Origin: an uncultured Hyphomonas sp.
GTDB taxonomy: Bacteria; Pseudomonadota; Alphaproteobacteria; Caulobacterales; Hyphomonadaceae
Length of the DNA: 64,000 nucleotides
Reading direction: 5' to 3'
Assembly (NCBI RefSeq): GCF_963678195.1
Contig: NZ_OY782759.1
Location: 2,294,001-2,358,000, forward strand
Position 1 is the stretch's first letter, and every line of letters starts with the position of its first letter. Below the pieces are notes generated by a model. The model was not told the origin of the DNA. It did no database searches and worked only from the letters and a program-made list of their open reading frames with translations. This document shows, piece after piece, positions 17,839 through 27,953 of the stretch. Made by a program: the position numbers and the translations under genes.

Positions 17839-18401
17839 CCGCCCCCTCCCATAATGAAGAGTTGGGTCAGCACGTCCTTGTCTGAATATTCGAACTTCAG
17901 TTCGATTGCTTCGGGCATGTCCTCAGAACCGGCATTCCATTCTGGCAGCCAATCCCGCCCATTGAAATAACGTGCTGTCATGCGATCTACGCCTGCGGCC
18001 AGGACGCGCTCCACATAAGGTGTCTCAGAAGATGGATCAGGTCTCAGCCAGGCGCGGCGGACCAGTTCGCCGTTCCGAAATGCGTATTCGATCGCAAGGA
18101 GACTGGACCGGGTATCGTCCGGAGCCGGATGGCTCCAGCCATCACGGACCAATGCGAGAAACGAACCTGATGTGTAGCCAGGGCGCTCCGTCTGCCCCGC
18201 CAGGGAAATGGCATTGGCAAAATCATCCCGCATCAGCGTGTGCGCCAGATCTGCGTTGCTGACAGCCTCCGTAGTTTGCCCCAGCCGATCCGACGCCCTG
18301 ACCGTTCCGATCAGAAGCGTTGAGCCTGCAACCGCAATCATCGATGTCAGCGCAAGCGCGACAAGCATTTCAATCAGGGTGAATCCGGCATCACGGGTCA
18401 T
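17835..18401 (-). CDS. gspJ: type II secretion minor pseudopilin J
   Basis: A 188-residue pseudopilin with the prepilin leader MTRDAG followed by FTLIEMLVALALTSMIAV; cleavage by the prepilin peptidase is expected after Gly6, and Glu5 of the mature protein is present. The rest is a beta-rich domain with the family-like WLRPDPSSETPYVERVLAAGVD region. It forms the tip complex with GspI, GspK and GspH. ATGA overlaps on both sides. Confidence 0.92.
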   Translation of the reverse strand: MTRDAGFTLIEMLVALALTSMIAVAGSTLLIGTVRASDRLGQTTEAVSNADLAHTLMRDDFANAISLAGQTERPGYTSGSFLALVRDGWSHPAPDDTRSSLLAIEYAFRNGELVRRAWLRPDPSSETPYVERVLAAGVDRMTARYFNGRDWLPEWNAGSEDMPEAIELKFEYSDKDVLTQLFIMGGGG

Positions 18402-18760
18402 GGCGCCACCCTTATTAGCGTGTCGCGTGTGGCCAGTTGCTGCCCGGTCGATGCGTCGCTCACCGTCACGCGGACACCTGCCAGGCCTTCAGGTTCGCGG
18501 ACTTCTATCTGGCGAACCCATTCGAAACTCTGCCCCCGCTGTTCGCTCTGACCTGACATGGACCCCGCGCGCAGAACCGCCGGATCAGCCACCGCCTCAA
18601 CAAGTCGGTTGTCTGCTTCAATAGCAGCGAGCGCCAGGCTACGCGTGTGCCGGGCATTCGCGGTCGTTTCATTCACCAGATGGGCAAGCCCGATCGCCGC
18701 TGTGGAAAACACCATCAGCGCCACCATCACCTCGGCAAGCGTGAAGCCGCGATCGCTCAT
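18398..18760 (-). CDS. gspI: type II secretion minor pseudopilin I
   Basis: A 120-residue pseudopilin. The leader MSDRG is followed by FTLAEVMVALMVFSTAAIGL, with the mature Glu5 conserved. The short globular part fits the family length of about 120. It overlaps gspH by ATGA and gspJ by ATGA, so the minor pseudopilins are made from one coupled message. Confidence 0.92.
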   Translation of the reverse strand: MSDRGFTLAEVMVALMVFSTAAIGLAHLVNETTANARHTRSLALAAIEADNRLVEAVADPAVLRAGSMSGQSEQRGQSFEWVRQIEVREPEGLAGVRVTVSDASTGQQLATRDTLIRVAP

Positions 18761-19209
18761 CGATCCGGCCGCCCGGTAAGTGCAACGTCCAGAACTTTCA
18801 CGCCCTTCGCAAACCGCACATCGGGGCCGGACACAATTCCGGAAGCGTCTGCAATAATCTGTGGGCGAAGTTCCTCCGTCTCACCCTTTTTGTCGGTAAC
18901 GAGACTGACGGTGACACCGCCTGTCAGCCGCCGGGCCGTTTTCTGAACTGGCAGCCAGCGTCCATTGATGCGCGTGTAAACCAGGTATGTATTCTCTTCG
19001 AAACGGATGCCTTGCGCCTGCCCCCGGCTGATTGCCTGATCCATCGTGCGGGCCAGCACTCTTTCGAACTGAGCGGTTTCCGTTTGCAGGGCATCGGGCC
19101 GTGACGGCATAACCATCACGACCATGGCGCTTGCCAGCGCCATGATGAACAAGGCGACCATGATCTCCACCAGGGAGAAGCCGCCATCCCGATACAGGCC
19201 TCTACGCAC
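18757..19209 (-). CDS. gspH: type II secretion minor pseudopilin H
   Basis: A 150-residue pseudopilin. Leader MRRGLYRDGG then FSLVEIMVALFIMALASAMV, with Glu5 present. Its globular domain ends with a short beta region (GVKVLDVALTGRPDR). It starts eight bases after the gspG stop and overlaps gspI by ATGA. Confidence 0.92.
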   Translation of the reverse strand: MRRGLYRDGGFSLVEIMVALFIMALASAMVVMVMPSRPDALQTETAQFERVLARTMDQAISRGQAQGIRFEENTYLVYTRINGRWLPVQKTARRLTGGVTVSLVTDKKGETEELRPQIIADASGIVSGPDVRFAKGVKVLDVALTGRPDR

Positions 19210-19217
19210 GAAACAGC

Positions 19218-19664
19218 CTATTCCCAGTTACCGATGTCGTCTGCCGTTCCGGGTTTGCCGTCAGGTCCGGAAGAGTAAACATCATACCCTGTGCCAGACC
19301 TCTGCCCCGGCACGTCATACTGATAAGGATTGCCCCAAGGGTCATCGCGGAGGCGCTTGATATAGCCGCCCGGCCTGTAAGTCGTGACATCCGCGCCAGC
19401 CGGAGGTGCTTTCAGCGCTGCCAGTCCGGCATCCGCACTCGGATAGGCGTACATATCGAGACTGTACATTTCGAGCGCGCTTTCAAAAGCAGCGATATCC
19501 GCACGGACTTTGCCAACCCGGGACTGTTCCCCCACCGGGGCCACATTGATGATGACCAGTGTCGCCAGCAGGCCCATGATAAAAATCACGACCATCAGCT
19601 CCACAAGGGAAAACCCGCTGTCTTTGCGCGGTCTGGCCTCTTTGTTCGTTTCATCTGTCACCAT
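19218..19664 (-). CDS. gspG: type II secretion major pseudopilin G
   Basis: A 148-residue major pseudopilin. A 17-residue leader ends with Gly before FSLVELMVVIFIMGLLATLV. The globular part has the diagnostic GspG end: DDPWGNPYQYDVPG and YSSGPDGKPGTADDIGNW, where the aspartates bind calcium. This protein polymerises into the pseudopilus that pushes substrates through the GspD channel. Confidence 0.96.
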   Translation of the reverse strand: MVTDETNKEARPRKDSGFSLVELMVVIFIMGLLATLVIINVAPVGEQSRVGKVRADIAAFESALEMYSLDMYAYPSADAGLAALKAPPAGADVTTYRPGGYIKRLRDDPWGNPYQYDVPGQRSGTGYDVYSSGPDGKPGTADDIGNWE

Positions 19665-19675
19665 GGCAGTGCCTC

Positions 19676-20884
19676 CTATGACATAGCGAGTGTGTTGAGT
19701 TGCAGAATTGGCAGCATGATCGACAAGACTATCAGTCCGACAATCCCTCCCATCAGCACAATGATAAGGGGTTCGGCGACCGCCAACAGCGCTGCTGATC
19801 CGGTTTCGAACTCCGTGTCGAGAAAATCCGCTGCCCGGTTCATCATGCCTGGAACATCGCGTCCGGCCTCTCCACTGGTGACCATATGTACCATCATCGG
19901 CGGAAAAGCGCCCGTTGCGGACAGTGCTGCCGAGAAAGACCCGCCTTCCCGCACCCGTTCAGCGATAAAGTCTGCGGCATCGGCAAAGACCGTGTTGTTC
20001 GCTGCGCCTTTTGCCCCCTCAAGGGATTCGAGCGCCGTGGCGCCTGATGCGGACAGTGTCGCAAAGACCCGGGCAAAGCGGGCTGCCGCCACAGTACGCG
20101 TCTGCTGCCCTATCAGGGGCAATTTCAGCACGGTGCGGTCCAGGCTGCGCCGCATCGCCGGCTGACGTAGCAAGCGGGCTCCAAGGAAGGAAAGCCCGGC
20201 CAATAATAATAGGATGATCAGGCCATACTCTCTGACGCCGTTGGACAGGGCTATGACGACCCGTGTCAGAAGCGGCAGCTTGGCATCAAAAAGATCGAAC
20301 TGCTCCACAAGACGGGGGACGACGATCACCATCAGGGCGACGACCATGCCCAGCGCCATGACAGACAACAGGGCCGGATAAATCAGCGCGGCACGCACCT
20401 TCTGGCGCAATTGATAGGAGCGCTCCAGATATGTGGCGAGACGTTCCATAATATCGCCGAGTTTGCCGGACATTTCTCCAGCAGACGTCACGGCGCGAAC
20501 AAGCGGCGGAAATGCATCAGGCGCGAGCGCCATTGCATCGGACAGGCGCGCCCCTTCGACCACGTCAGCCCGGACGGTATGCACAGCCTTCTGGACGGCG
20601 ACCGGGTTTTCATTCCCCGCACAAGCCCCCAACGCCTGCTCCACGGCAAGCCCGGATTTCAACAGCACGGACATCTGACGAACCAGTAGCACGCGTTGTT
20701 TTTCGCTGATGCGGCCACGGCGAACAACCGACCGCGCATGCTTCTCTGCCACCGGGTTCACATTAAGGACCATAAGGTCCCGAAGCCGCAGCTCCCTACG
20801 GGCCGAGCGGGCACTATCGGCGGAGATCACGCCAGAGCGGCGTTTTCCGTCACTATCGAGGGCAACATATTCAAAGGCGGCCAT
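19676..20884 (-). CDS. gspF: type II secretion inner-membrane platform protein F
   Basis: A 402-residue polytopic protein with two repeated cytoplasmic GspF domains (about 65-185 and 270-390) and three membrane helices near 165-190, 215-240 and 375-395. The motifs GLAVEQALGAC and MPILQLNTLAMS fit the family. Its ATG shares one base with the gspE stop (TAATG). It links the ATPase GspE to pseudopilin assembly. Confidence 0.95.
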   Translation of the reverse strand: MAAFEYVALDSDGKRRSGVISADSARSARRELRLRDLMVLNVNPVAEKHARSVVRRGRISEKQRVLLVRQMSVLLKSGLAVEQALGACAGNENPVAVQKAVHTVRADVVEGARLSDAMALAPDAFPPLVRAVTSAGEMSGKLGDIMERLATYLERSYQLRQKVRAALIYPALLSVMALGMVVALMVIVVPRLVEQFDLFDAKLPLLTRVVIALSNGVREYGLIILLLLAGLSFLGARLLRQPAMRRSLDRTVLKLPLIGQQTRTVAAARFARVFATLSASGATALESLEGAKGAANNTVFADAADFIAERVREGGSFSAALSATGAFPPMMVHMVTSGEAGRDVPGMMNRAADFLDTEFETGSAALLAVAEPLIIVLMGGIVGLIVLSIMLPILQLNTLAMS

Positions 20885-22371
20885 TACTGACCTCCTTTCC
20901 TGCAGGCCCGCAGCACCTCCGCAACGCTTGTGTCACCGGAGACGACATAGCGGCGCGCATTATCCAGCAGCCGATCGTGGCTCGCGAAAGCCGCCTGATC
21001 AATCGCGTCCTCTGACGCGCCATCCCCCAGCAGGTTGCGAATGCCCCGGTCCGCGAGAAGCAATTCATACACACCGAGCCGCCCGGTAAAACCGGTCTGA
21101 GCACATGCCAGGCATCCCTGCGGGTCATATACTGTCAGTTCCGTTTCCCCGTCCAATCCGAGTGCCTCGCACTCAGCATGCGTCGCTGTCCGGGAGGTTT
21201 TGCAGGAAGGGCAAAGCTTTCTGACAAGCCGCTGCGCCATAATCGCGCGAAGTGTCGAGGAAAGCAGATAGTCTTCCACTCCCATATCCCGAAGACGCGT
21301 GATCGCACCGGATGCGGAATTGGTATGTAAAGTGGAGAGCGCCAGACGGCCTGTCGACGCGAACTCAAAGGTCACCTCAGCGGTTTCAGAGTCCCGGATC
21401 TCGCCAACCATCACCACGTTCGGATCCTGCCGCAGGATTGAGCGGAGCGTGGCGGCAAAGTTCAGACCGACCTTATGGTCCATCTGGGTCTGGCTGATGC
21501 CAGGCAGTCCGTATTCGACCGGGTCTTCCAGCGTCATGATATTATCGCGCCCCGTATTCAGGCGTGATAAGGCCGAATACAAGGTGGTTGTTTTACCGGA
21601 CCCCACCGGCCCGGTCACAAGAATAACGCCATTGGGCTGGCTGAGCGCGTCTGCGAACCGCTGATACGTGTCCTCATCCATGCCAAGATCGGTCAGGTCC
21701 AACAGCGCGTTCTTGGTATCCAGAAGACGCAGGACCACTCGCTCGCCATAGCGCGTGGGCAGGGTTGCCACGCGCACGTCAATAGACTTTCCGCCAGCTG
21801 ACAATGAAATACGGCCATCCTGAGGAAGACGCTTTTCGGCAATGTCCAACCGGGACATGACCTTGATCCGGGAAACGATTGGCGCCGCCAGTTTTCTTGG
21901 CGGCGTCAGCACTTCCACAAGGTCTCCATCGATCCGGTAACGGATCGAGAGCGTGTCCTCAAAGGGGTCGATGTGAATATCGGATGCCCGGCGCTTCATC
22001 GCCTCATGGATCAGCCCGTTGATCAGCCGGATCACCGGCGCATCGTCCTGCCCGTCCAGCAAGTCAGCTGCCTTTGGGAGATCATCGATCAGGCTTTCAA
22101 GCCCGTCGCGGGAATCCACTGCCGCATTGACGCTATCGCCGGCAAGGGCACCGGAGGCAAAGACATCGGCCAGCGTCCGCTCGTAGGAATCACGATCCAG
22201 AGCCTCAAGCTGAAATGCGGTACCAAGCGACCGGCGCGCCTCCACCAGCACCAGCGGGTCTGCCCCTGCCCGCACGCCGACAGTCAACACGTCTCGCCCG
22301 GGCAAAACGACAACGCCCTTGTCCTTGGCAAAGGCGTAAGTGAACTGTTCAATGGCGGGGCCGGAAATCAT
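20884..22371 (-). CDS. gspE: type II secretion ATPase E
   Basis: About 495 residues starting at ATG 22371, which overlaps the gspD stop as ATGA; a longer frame to 22446 would lie inside gspD. Walker A is GPVGSGKTTT, the Asp box and Walker B are followed by MVGEIRDSETAEV and the His box STLHTNSA. The four-cysteine metal site is present as LCPSC and GCLAC. The N-terminal domain is short compared with long GspE proteins. It powers pseudopilus growth from the cytoplasmic face. Confidence 0.96.
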   Translation of the reverse strand: MISGPAIEQFTYAFAKDKGVVVLPGRDVLTVGVRAGADPLVLVEARRSLGTAFQLEALDRDSYERTLADVFASGALAGDSVNAAVDSRDGLESLIDDLPKAADLLDGQDDAPVIRLINGLIHEAMKRRASDIHIDPFEDTLSIRYRIDGDLVEVLTPPRKLAAPIVSRIKVMSRLDIAEKRLPQDGRISLSAGGKSIDVRVATLPTRYGERVVLRLLDTKNALLDLTDLGMDEDTYQRFADALSQPNGVILVTGPVGSGKTTTLYSALSRLNTGRDNIMTLEDPVEYGLPGISQTQMDHKVGLNFAATLRSILRQDPNVVMVGEIRDSETAEVTFEFASTGRLALSTLHTNSASGAITRLRDMGVEDYLLSSTLRAIMAQRLVRKLCPSCKTSRTATHAECEALGLDGETELTVYDPQGCLACAQTGFTGRLGVYELLLADRGIRNLLGDGASEDAIDQAAFASHDRLLDNARRYVVSGDTSVAEVLRACRKGGQ

Positions 22372-24320
22372 TGAGGCGGCGGACTCCCAAGAACCTGATT
22401 CACGAAGCGATCCAGAGACTCCGCACTGTTCTCCTGACCATCCCAAAGCTCCTGAGCTCGCAGGTATCGATAGGAACGGGTCGTGGCATCCCGGGCATCA
22501 GCGCGGCTGCGCACGATGGTCGGCCGGATGAAGACCATGAGATTGGTCCGGGCCAGCCCCTTGCCCTCGGAACGGAACAGACGGCCCGCAACCGGGATGT
22601 CCCCCAGCACCGGCACTTTCTCGTTCGTCATGCTTTCTGTCTGCTCGACCAGGCCACCGAGAACAATGATCTCCCCATCATCCGCGATGACGCTGGTCTC
22701 GATCTTCCGCGTATTGAAAATAAGATCCGTAGACGATCCGGTCGTAATCGCCTGAGCGATGTTGGAAACTTCCTGGATGATATCGAGGCGGATCGTGTCA
22801 TCATTCGAAATACGGGGCGTGACATTCAGGCCAACACCGACATCCCGGCGCTCAACGGTACGGAACGGGTTCGAGTTGGAATCTCCCAGCACTTCGCCTG
22901 TTGCGACGGGAACTTCCTGCCCCACCAGGAGAGAGGAGGTTCCGTTGTCGAGCGTCATATTGAATGGCTTGGACAGGATACGTGACTGAGTGTCGTTCTC
23001 CACGGCTGTCAGAATGGCACCAAACAAGGTATCGCCATCCTGCCCGCCAACCCCGACACTCAAGCCCGACAGCCCAAGCAGCGAGTTGATCGCCGCTTCA
23101 GCAAAGGGGTTGGTCTCGGTGTCGCCCGTGTTGAACGGCGTATCCGAACTGAGGGCCCCGGCAAGTGCCAGCATGCTGGGTGCAGACCGCGAATAATTGG
23201 TCGACACGAACGGCACGGTGGAATCATTGCTACCAGACACGAGGAACTGGAGACCGAGCTCCCGCGCGGTGTCGTCCGACATTTCTACGATGATCGCTTC
23301 GACCAGAACCTGAGCGCGGCGACGGTCCAAATCGGTGATGATACGCTCCAGCGCGCCGAGCGTTTCCGGCGGGGCGCTGATGACCAGAGAGTTCGTTGGC
23401 TCGTGCTGGGCGATGGTCGTGCTTGCATCGACCTCCCCGCCTGCTGCTCGCCGGGCATCCATCGCGACAGCCATTTGCTGCAGCACCGGAACAAGATCGA
23501 CGGCGGTGGCATTGTTCAGGGGAATAACTCTCAACGAGTCTTCAGTCCGGTCATGCGAGTCGAGTTCACGGCTGACTTCGACGGCCCGCCGAACCAGCGC
23601 TTCATCGCCCTGCAGAACCACAGCGTTACCGGACTCCGACGACACTGCCTGGAAATTGATCGCCGCGCCATTTTCTCCGGGCTGAACAGAAAGCGCACTG
23701 AGAATACTGGCCATTTCACGTGCTGGCACATTCTTCAGGCTGATGGTTTGCGTAACAGACGGGTCGGAATCAATCTGCCTCAGCATCGCACGAAGCCGCG
23801 GAAGGTTCGAAGCATAATCCACAACCACGATCGTGTTGGACGCATTGTTCGCCACCACCTGCCCCTGCTCGGCGATCAGCGGCTTGATCACAGCGGCAAC
23901 ATCGCGCGCGGAAGAATGCTTCAGCGCGAAGATTTCGGTGGTGAATGTATTGGAGTCGGCGGACGAGACGCCTGCATCCGAGACGGCCTGGCGTTCCGGC
24001 ACGATCCGGTAGGTGGACCGACCAGCTGGCACAGCCGTAAATCCATGGACACGCAGCGCGGACAGGAAAACATCGAACACCTGATCGCGTGTCAACGGCG
24101 TTGAAGATGAAACGGTTACCCGCTTGGTGCGCGCGTCGGGATGCACGATAAACGTGTAACCGGTCACGGTCGAAACGTCCGCAATCAGAGCGGAAAGTTC
24201 CACATCATCGAAGTTCATCACATGGCGCGACGGTTCAGGACTGCTTTCGCCGGCAAGGGCGAAGGCACTTGGCGCCGATGCGGCAAGCAGAACTGCGGAG
24301 AGGGCGGATTTGAATTTCAT
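22368..24320 (-). CDS. gspD: type II secretion secretin D
   Basis: A 650-residue outer-membrane channel subunit with a signal peptide ending SAFALAG. The N0 domain (VMNFDDVELSALIADVSTVTG) is followed by N1-N3 repeats, then the secretin core with VEAIIVEMSDDTARELG, the LLVGQEVPVATG strand and the signature VPVLGDIPVAGRLFRSE. The end is a short S-domain-like tail. It starts four bases after the gspC stop. No separate lipid signal is present, so outer-membrane delivery would need a pilotin or another route. Confidence 0.96.
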   Translation of the reverse strand: MKFKSALSAVLLAASAPSAFALAGESSPEPSRHVMNFDDVELSALIADVSTVTGYTFIVHPDARTKRVTVSSSTPLTRDQVFDVFLSALRVHGFTAVPAGRSTYRIVPERQAVSDAGVSSADSNTFTTEIFALKHSSARDVAAVIKPLIAEQGQVVANNASNTIVVVDYASNLPRLRAMLRQIDSDPSVTQTISLKNVPAREMASILSALSVQPGENGAAINFQAVSSESGNAVVLQGDEALVRRAVEVSRELDSHDRTEDSLRVIPLNNATAVDLVPVLQQMAVAMDARRAAGGEVDASTTIAQHEPTNSLVISAPPETLGALERIITDLDRRRAQVLVEAIIVEMSDDTARELGLQFLVSGSNDSTVPFVSTNYSRSAPSMLALAGALSSDTPFNTGDTETNPFAEAAINSLLGLSGLSVGVGGQDGDTLFGAILTAVENDTQSRILSKPFNMTLDNGTSSLLVGQEVPVATGEVLGDSNSNPFRTVERRDVGVGLNVTPRISNDDTIRLDIIQEVSNIAQAITTGSSTDLIFNTRKIETSVIADDGEIIVLGGLVEQTESMTNEKVPVLGDIPVAGRLFRSEGKGLARTNLMVFIRPTIVRSRADARDATTRSYRYLRAQELWDGQENSAESLDRFVNQVLGSPPPQ

Positions 24321-24323
24321 AAG

Positions 24324-25181
24324 CTACGGGTTCTCCGTTAGCGTAAATACCTGATCAATCTGCCGGCCGTCCCGATCGATCCTCAAACGAACTTTCTTTA
24401 ATGAAGAAAGTTTCATGGCGAGGTCTCCAGGTCCGGTTGATCCAACGGGAATACCATCTACCGATAGAATGATGTCTCCGGACCGCAGCCCCGACTGCTC
24501 AAGAAGCTGCTCGTCGCCCCGACTCCCCACCTCGTACCCGAAAAAGTCCTGCCCCCGGTGCACCGGGTTGATCGTGAGGTTGGCGAGGAAATCGCTTGCC
24601 GTCGTATTGATGACCCGGCCTTCTTCTTCCGGCTGGCGACCAGCTTTCCTGGGCGAGGGGGCACCCGGTTCAGTCAGAACAGCCAGTCTGTCCGCACCGC
24701 TCCCCATCAACAGAGCTTCGATCTGTCCATTCTTTCGCAAGGTCACGCGATCCCCATACACACGGTCGAGAACCACCCCATCAAGGATGGTCTCACCCGG
24801 TGCAAAAATGCTCAACCGGTTATTCGGCATCACAATCATCGCAACACCTGTGCCATCTGCTGATGCCCGGACGCCTTTAAGAACAAGATTCAGCTTGGTT
24901 TCCGGTGCTTCCTGAACATCTTCAACAGGTTCAGCCACACGGGAGAATGGGTTCGTCGTGACCAGAAGAGACATATCTCCGACCAGCTCATGCGCAGATT
25001 TGCCCGAAACGGCGCTTTGGCTCTGCACCATGGGCAATGTGCCGGACACCGCGCCGCCAGGAACAATCACCAGCCACACGGTCTTGGCGGCAAGAATAGC
25101 CAGTCCGGCCACAATCAGCAGCTCGGTAACCATAATTGCAGGCCCGGCAAAACGGACGAGCCCGCGACGGATATTCTCCAT
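24324..25181 (-). CDS. gspC: type II secretion system protein C
   Basis: About 285 residues from ATG 25181, chosen because a G-rich ribosome site lies just upstream and it gives a short tail before the membrane helix (TELLIVAGLAILAAKTVWLVI). An ATG at 25202 and a TTG at 25223 are alternatives. A homology region follows (LNLVLKGVRASADGTGVAMIV), and the C-terminus is a PDZ domain (LEQSGLRSGDIILSVDGIPVG). GspC joins the inner platform to the secretin and may select substrates through the PDZ domain. The TBDR gene ends just upstream. Confidence 0.92.
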   Translation of the reverse strand: MENIRRGLVRFAGPAIMVTELLIVAGLAILAAKTVWLVIVPGGAVSGTLPMVQSQSAVSGKSAHELVGDMSLLVTTNPFSRVAEPVEDVQEAPETKLNLVLKGVRASADGTGVAMIVMPNNRLSIFAPGETILDGVVLDRVYGDRVTLRKNGQIEALLMGSGADRLAVLTEPGAPSPRKAGRQPEEEGRVINTTASDFLANLTINPVHRGQDFFGYEVGSRGDEQLLEQSGLRSGDIILSVDGIPVGSTGPGDLAMKLSSLKKVRLRIDRDGRQIDQVFTLTENP

Positions 25182-25227
25182 CGCGGACCCCCCATTGAAC
25201 ATTCTGGATTCAGATCCAGTCAAATGA

Positions 25228-27891
25228 TCAGAACCTCCGTTTCAGACCAATGCCGAACACCGTGTCCTGTTTGTAGGTATCTACGTAAACCTTGTCGGAA
25301 CCGCGCTCCTGATAGGCTTCGTAGCTTTCCCCGAACAGATTTTGGATGTTCAGCGAGAACTCGTATTCCGCATCGCCGACATTGAAGCCCTTGTTCCACA
25401 CAAAGTCCACGGTCATTGGCGGCTGTTCGAGGAATGCGGGGATGCCACGGGCAAGAATTTCGCCTGAGCGGATTCTGTCTGAAACATAATTCAGCAGCAG
25501 GTTGTATTCGGAGCGAGCGCTCTCATTCAGAAGGCCGAGTTGAAGGTTAAACAGGTGCTCGGACTGCCCCTGCATACGCCGCCCGTCTTCAAGATAGTCA
25601 GAGGCCTGGTCCGTGCCACGAACCGGGTCAAGATTGGTCCCGATGTTGACCGCCACTTCGCCCGCCGCGTCGACCGAGGAGTCAGACCAGGTATAGTTCG
25701 CCTTGATCTGGAAATCCCGGTCCTCAAAGAAGGACATGCCCGTCCACTGCTCCATTGGCAGGATCTGCTCGTATTCGATCTCGACGCCGTACAACTCAGC
25801 CGCCGGCGCATTGAGGAAGGTCGTCTGCAGGGTTTCGGCGGGGACAAGGATTTCCTCGATCGGGTTTGTGATGTCCTTGTAGAACAGACCGATCGTCGCA
25901 AACTGGTCGCGGGCGAAATAGTATTCTGCCCGGAGGTCATAGTTCTTCAGCGTTGCGTTCACCAGGTATGGGTTACCGAAGAAAGTCACGTCTGTTTCCG
26001 TGTTGTTGAACACGGCGGGTGCCAGCTCGCGGAACTGCGGCCGGGTGATCGTTTCGGAGTAACCACCGCGAACCTGAATGTCTTCAATCGGGTTCCAGGT
26101 GATCGTGACCGCCGGGAACCAGTTCTGCTCGTCGATCACGGCCTCGACATAGTTTGTCGACAAATCCATGCCGATGGACTGGGTGTCTACAGCCTGAATG
26201 CTGTCTTCGAAGCGCGCACCGATGGCCGCCCGGATATACGGCGTGACCTGGGTGTCGATGCCAACATAGCCTGCATCGATTTCAAGCGTCGCCAGATACA
26301 GTTGCGGGAAGCCGCTGCTCTTGATCTCGGTCACCGAGCCGGCGCCGCCCTCCTGGAACAGGTAAGCATAGATATAGTCGAGACGGTTCGTGCCGGTACC
26401 ATTCGGACCCGGGGCCCCTGCCACACCGCGAATGTCATAGATAATCGACGTCGCTTCACGGTCGTTCTCGACATAAGCATAGCCTGCTTTCAGTTCGGTC
26501 TCGCAGAACAGATAGCAATCGCCGCTACGGTCGAGAGGCAATGTGAAGTCAATGCCGAAATCCGTGGTATCATCATCAATGCGGCTGAACGAGAAGCGGT
26601 TAGCAGCCGGGCTGCTCGAGAGTGAGAGATTGCCTTCATTGTCCATGCGATAAATGTTGGACAGCTGATAAGGCGCGTCGCGAAGCGCTTCTGAGTAGGA
26701 CCCGCGCCACTCGACCTTCAGATCGTGGAGGCCGGGGAAGAAATGCTCGCCCTGTGCCTGAGTCGACCAGAGCTGCTGCTCAATCCATTGAAGCGAGTCG
26801 TTGCGCTCACGGTTGCCTTCATTGTTGAAGCCGTCGAGCCCCGTCGACACAATCTGTGCCTGCTTCTCGCTGGACCGTGTAATCAGGCCCGTAAACTGGA
26901 CCTCGTGATTGTCGTAGAGATCGAAGCCAAGGGTGGCCAGAGCGTTCACACCAACCGTGTTCTTCGTCGAATTGCGCGTGAAGATCTGGTTCGGCTCAAG
27001 CCGGTCGGTCGCGGAGTTCACTGCGCCGAAGCTCCGGATGCCCTGCTTCGTCTGCCAGTCATTCGAGTAGCCGCCGGCAGCCGTAAGGCCGATGGAGATG
27101 TCATTGTTGACGTCAATGCGCGTACCGCCCGAAAGGTCGAAGCCGAGGTTCGGCGCCACTTCGCCCTGCTGCATGACGAGAAGCGACGAGTTATCCGTCA
27201 GCTGACGGCCAAATTCGCGGCTGTCGTCGGTGATGGCAATATTCGGAAGATCGCGCGCGCCGTCATCAAAACCGAGCCAGTCTGTTTCGCTGCCGTCATA
27301 CTGCAGGCCATTCCGCCATGTGGTCTGGGTGTCGAACTTGGCACTGGCACCGATGTTCAGGAAAGACTCGTCCGGAACGGCCTTGGTGCGCAGATCGACG
27401 GTGCCGCCACCGAACTCACCCGGCAGATCCGGCGAATAGGTCTTCTGCACCAGGACGCTTTTCAGCGTGGATGTCGGGAAAAGATTGAGAGGCACGACGC
27501 GGCGCAGCGGCGCCGGACTCGGCAGCGGCGAACCGTTGAGCAGCGCCGTGGAATAGCGCTCGTTGAGGCCGCGGACATAGATGAATTCGTTCTCAGCGGT
27601 TGCGATACCGGCAACACGCGAAAGCGCAGCGGCCGCGTCGCCATCCCCCTGAAGGCTGAAGTCTCCCTCATCGATGAGCGCAGCCACTTCAGACGTGTTG
27701 CGCTTTTCATCCGGAATAAACTGGCCCCGCACAATCACGGTTTGCTGGCGGGCTTCCGCTTCAGCAGCGGGTTGCTGTTCAACTGCGGAGGATGGCTCAT
27801 CAACCGTCGCATCCTGAGCCAGGGCCGGCGAAACCCACGCCAGGCAGACGCTCGTCAGCAGAACGGAGCGGACAGACATGAAACGTTTCAT
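25228..27891 (-). CDS. TonB-dependent receptor upstream of the gsp operon
   Basis: An 887-residue receptor with a Sec signal peptide ending SPALAQ and a plug domain (QTVIVRGQFIPDEKRNT, FIYVRGLNERYSTALLNG, PGEFGGGTVDLRT) of the Caulobacter-type TBDR group. The barrel ends in GIGLKRRF. It lies between the large lipoprotein gene and gspC on the same strand, with about 5-45 bases to gspC depending on the start chosen. From memory, the T2SS genes of Caulobacter crescentus also sit beside a surface lipoprotein gene, so a joint role in surface display or nutrient capture is plausible. The ligand is unknown. Confidence 0.92.
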   Translation of the reverse strand: MKRFMSVRSVLLTSVCLAWVSPALAQDATVDEPSSAVEQQPAAEAEARQQTVIVRGQFIPDEKRNTSEVAALIDEGDFSLQGDGDAAAALSRVAGIATAENEFIYVRGLNERYSTALLNGSPLPSPAPLRRVVPLNLFPTSTLKSVLVQKTYSPDLPGEFGGGTVDLRTKAVPDESFLNIGASAKFDTQTTWRNGLQYDGSETDWLGFDDGARDLPNIAITDDSREFGRQLTDNSSLLVMQQGEVAPNLGFDLSGGTRIDVNNDISIGLTAAGGYSNDWQTKQGIRSFGAVNSATDRLEPNQIFTRNSTKNTVGVNALATLGFDLYDNHEVQFTGLITRSSEKQAQIVSTGLDGFNNEGNRERNDSLQWIEQQLWSTQAQGEHFFPGLHDLKVEWRGSYSEALRDAPYQLSNIYRMDNEGNLSLSSSPAANRFSFSRIDDDTTDFGIDFTLPLDRSGDCYLFCETELKAGYAYVENDREATSIIYDIRGVAGAPGPNGTGTNRLDYIYAYLFQEGGAGSVTEIKSSGFPQLYLATLEIDAGYVGIDTQVTPYIRAAIGARFEDSIQAVDTQSIGMDLSTNYVEAVIDEQNWFPAVTITWNPIEDIQVRGGYSETITRPQFRELAPAVFNNTETDVTFFGNPYLVNATLKNYDLRAEYYFARDQFATIGLFYKDITNPIEEILVPAETLQTTFLNAPAAELYGVEIEYEQILPMEQWTGMSFFEDRDFQIKANYTWSDSSVDAAGEVAVNIGTNLDPVRGTDQASDYLEDGRRMQGQSEHLFNLQLGLLNESARSEYNLLLNYVSDRIRSGEILARGIPAFLEQPPMTVDFVWNKGFNVGDAEYEFSLNIQNLFGESYEAYQERGSDKVYVDTYKQDTVFGIGLKRRF

Positions 27892-27953
27892 CTTTATTTT
27901 CCTGATTGCGAGGCCGGAGCGGTCGCAGAAATGAGAGCTGATAATGCAATTGA

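Noticed and set aside
22371-22446. Extended gspE start at 22446
   Set aside because: It would lie within gspD; ATG 22371 gives the ATGA overlap seen throughout the operon.
24090-24110. TCAACGGCGTTGA in gspD, similar to the TetR palindrome
   Set aside because: It has a 3-base spacer instead of 4 and lies within coding sequence.
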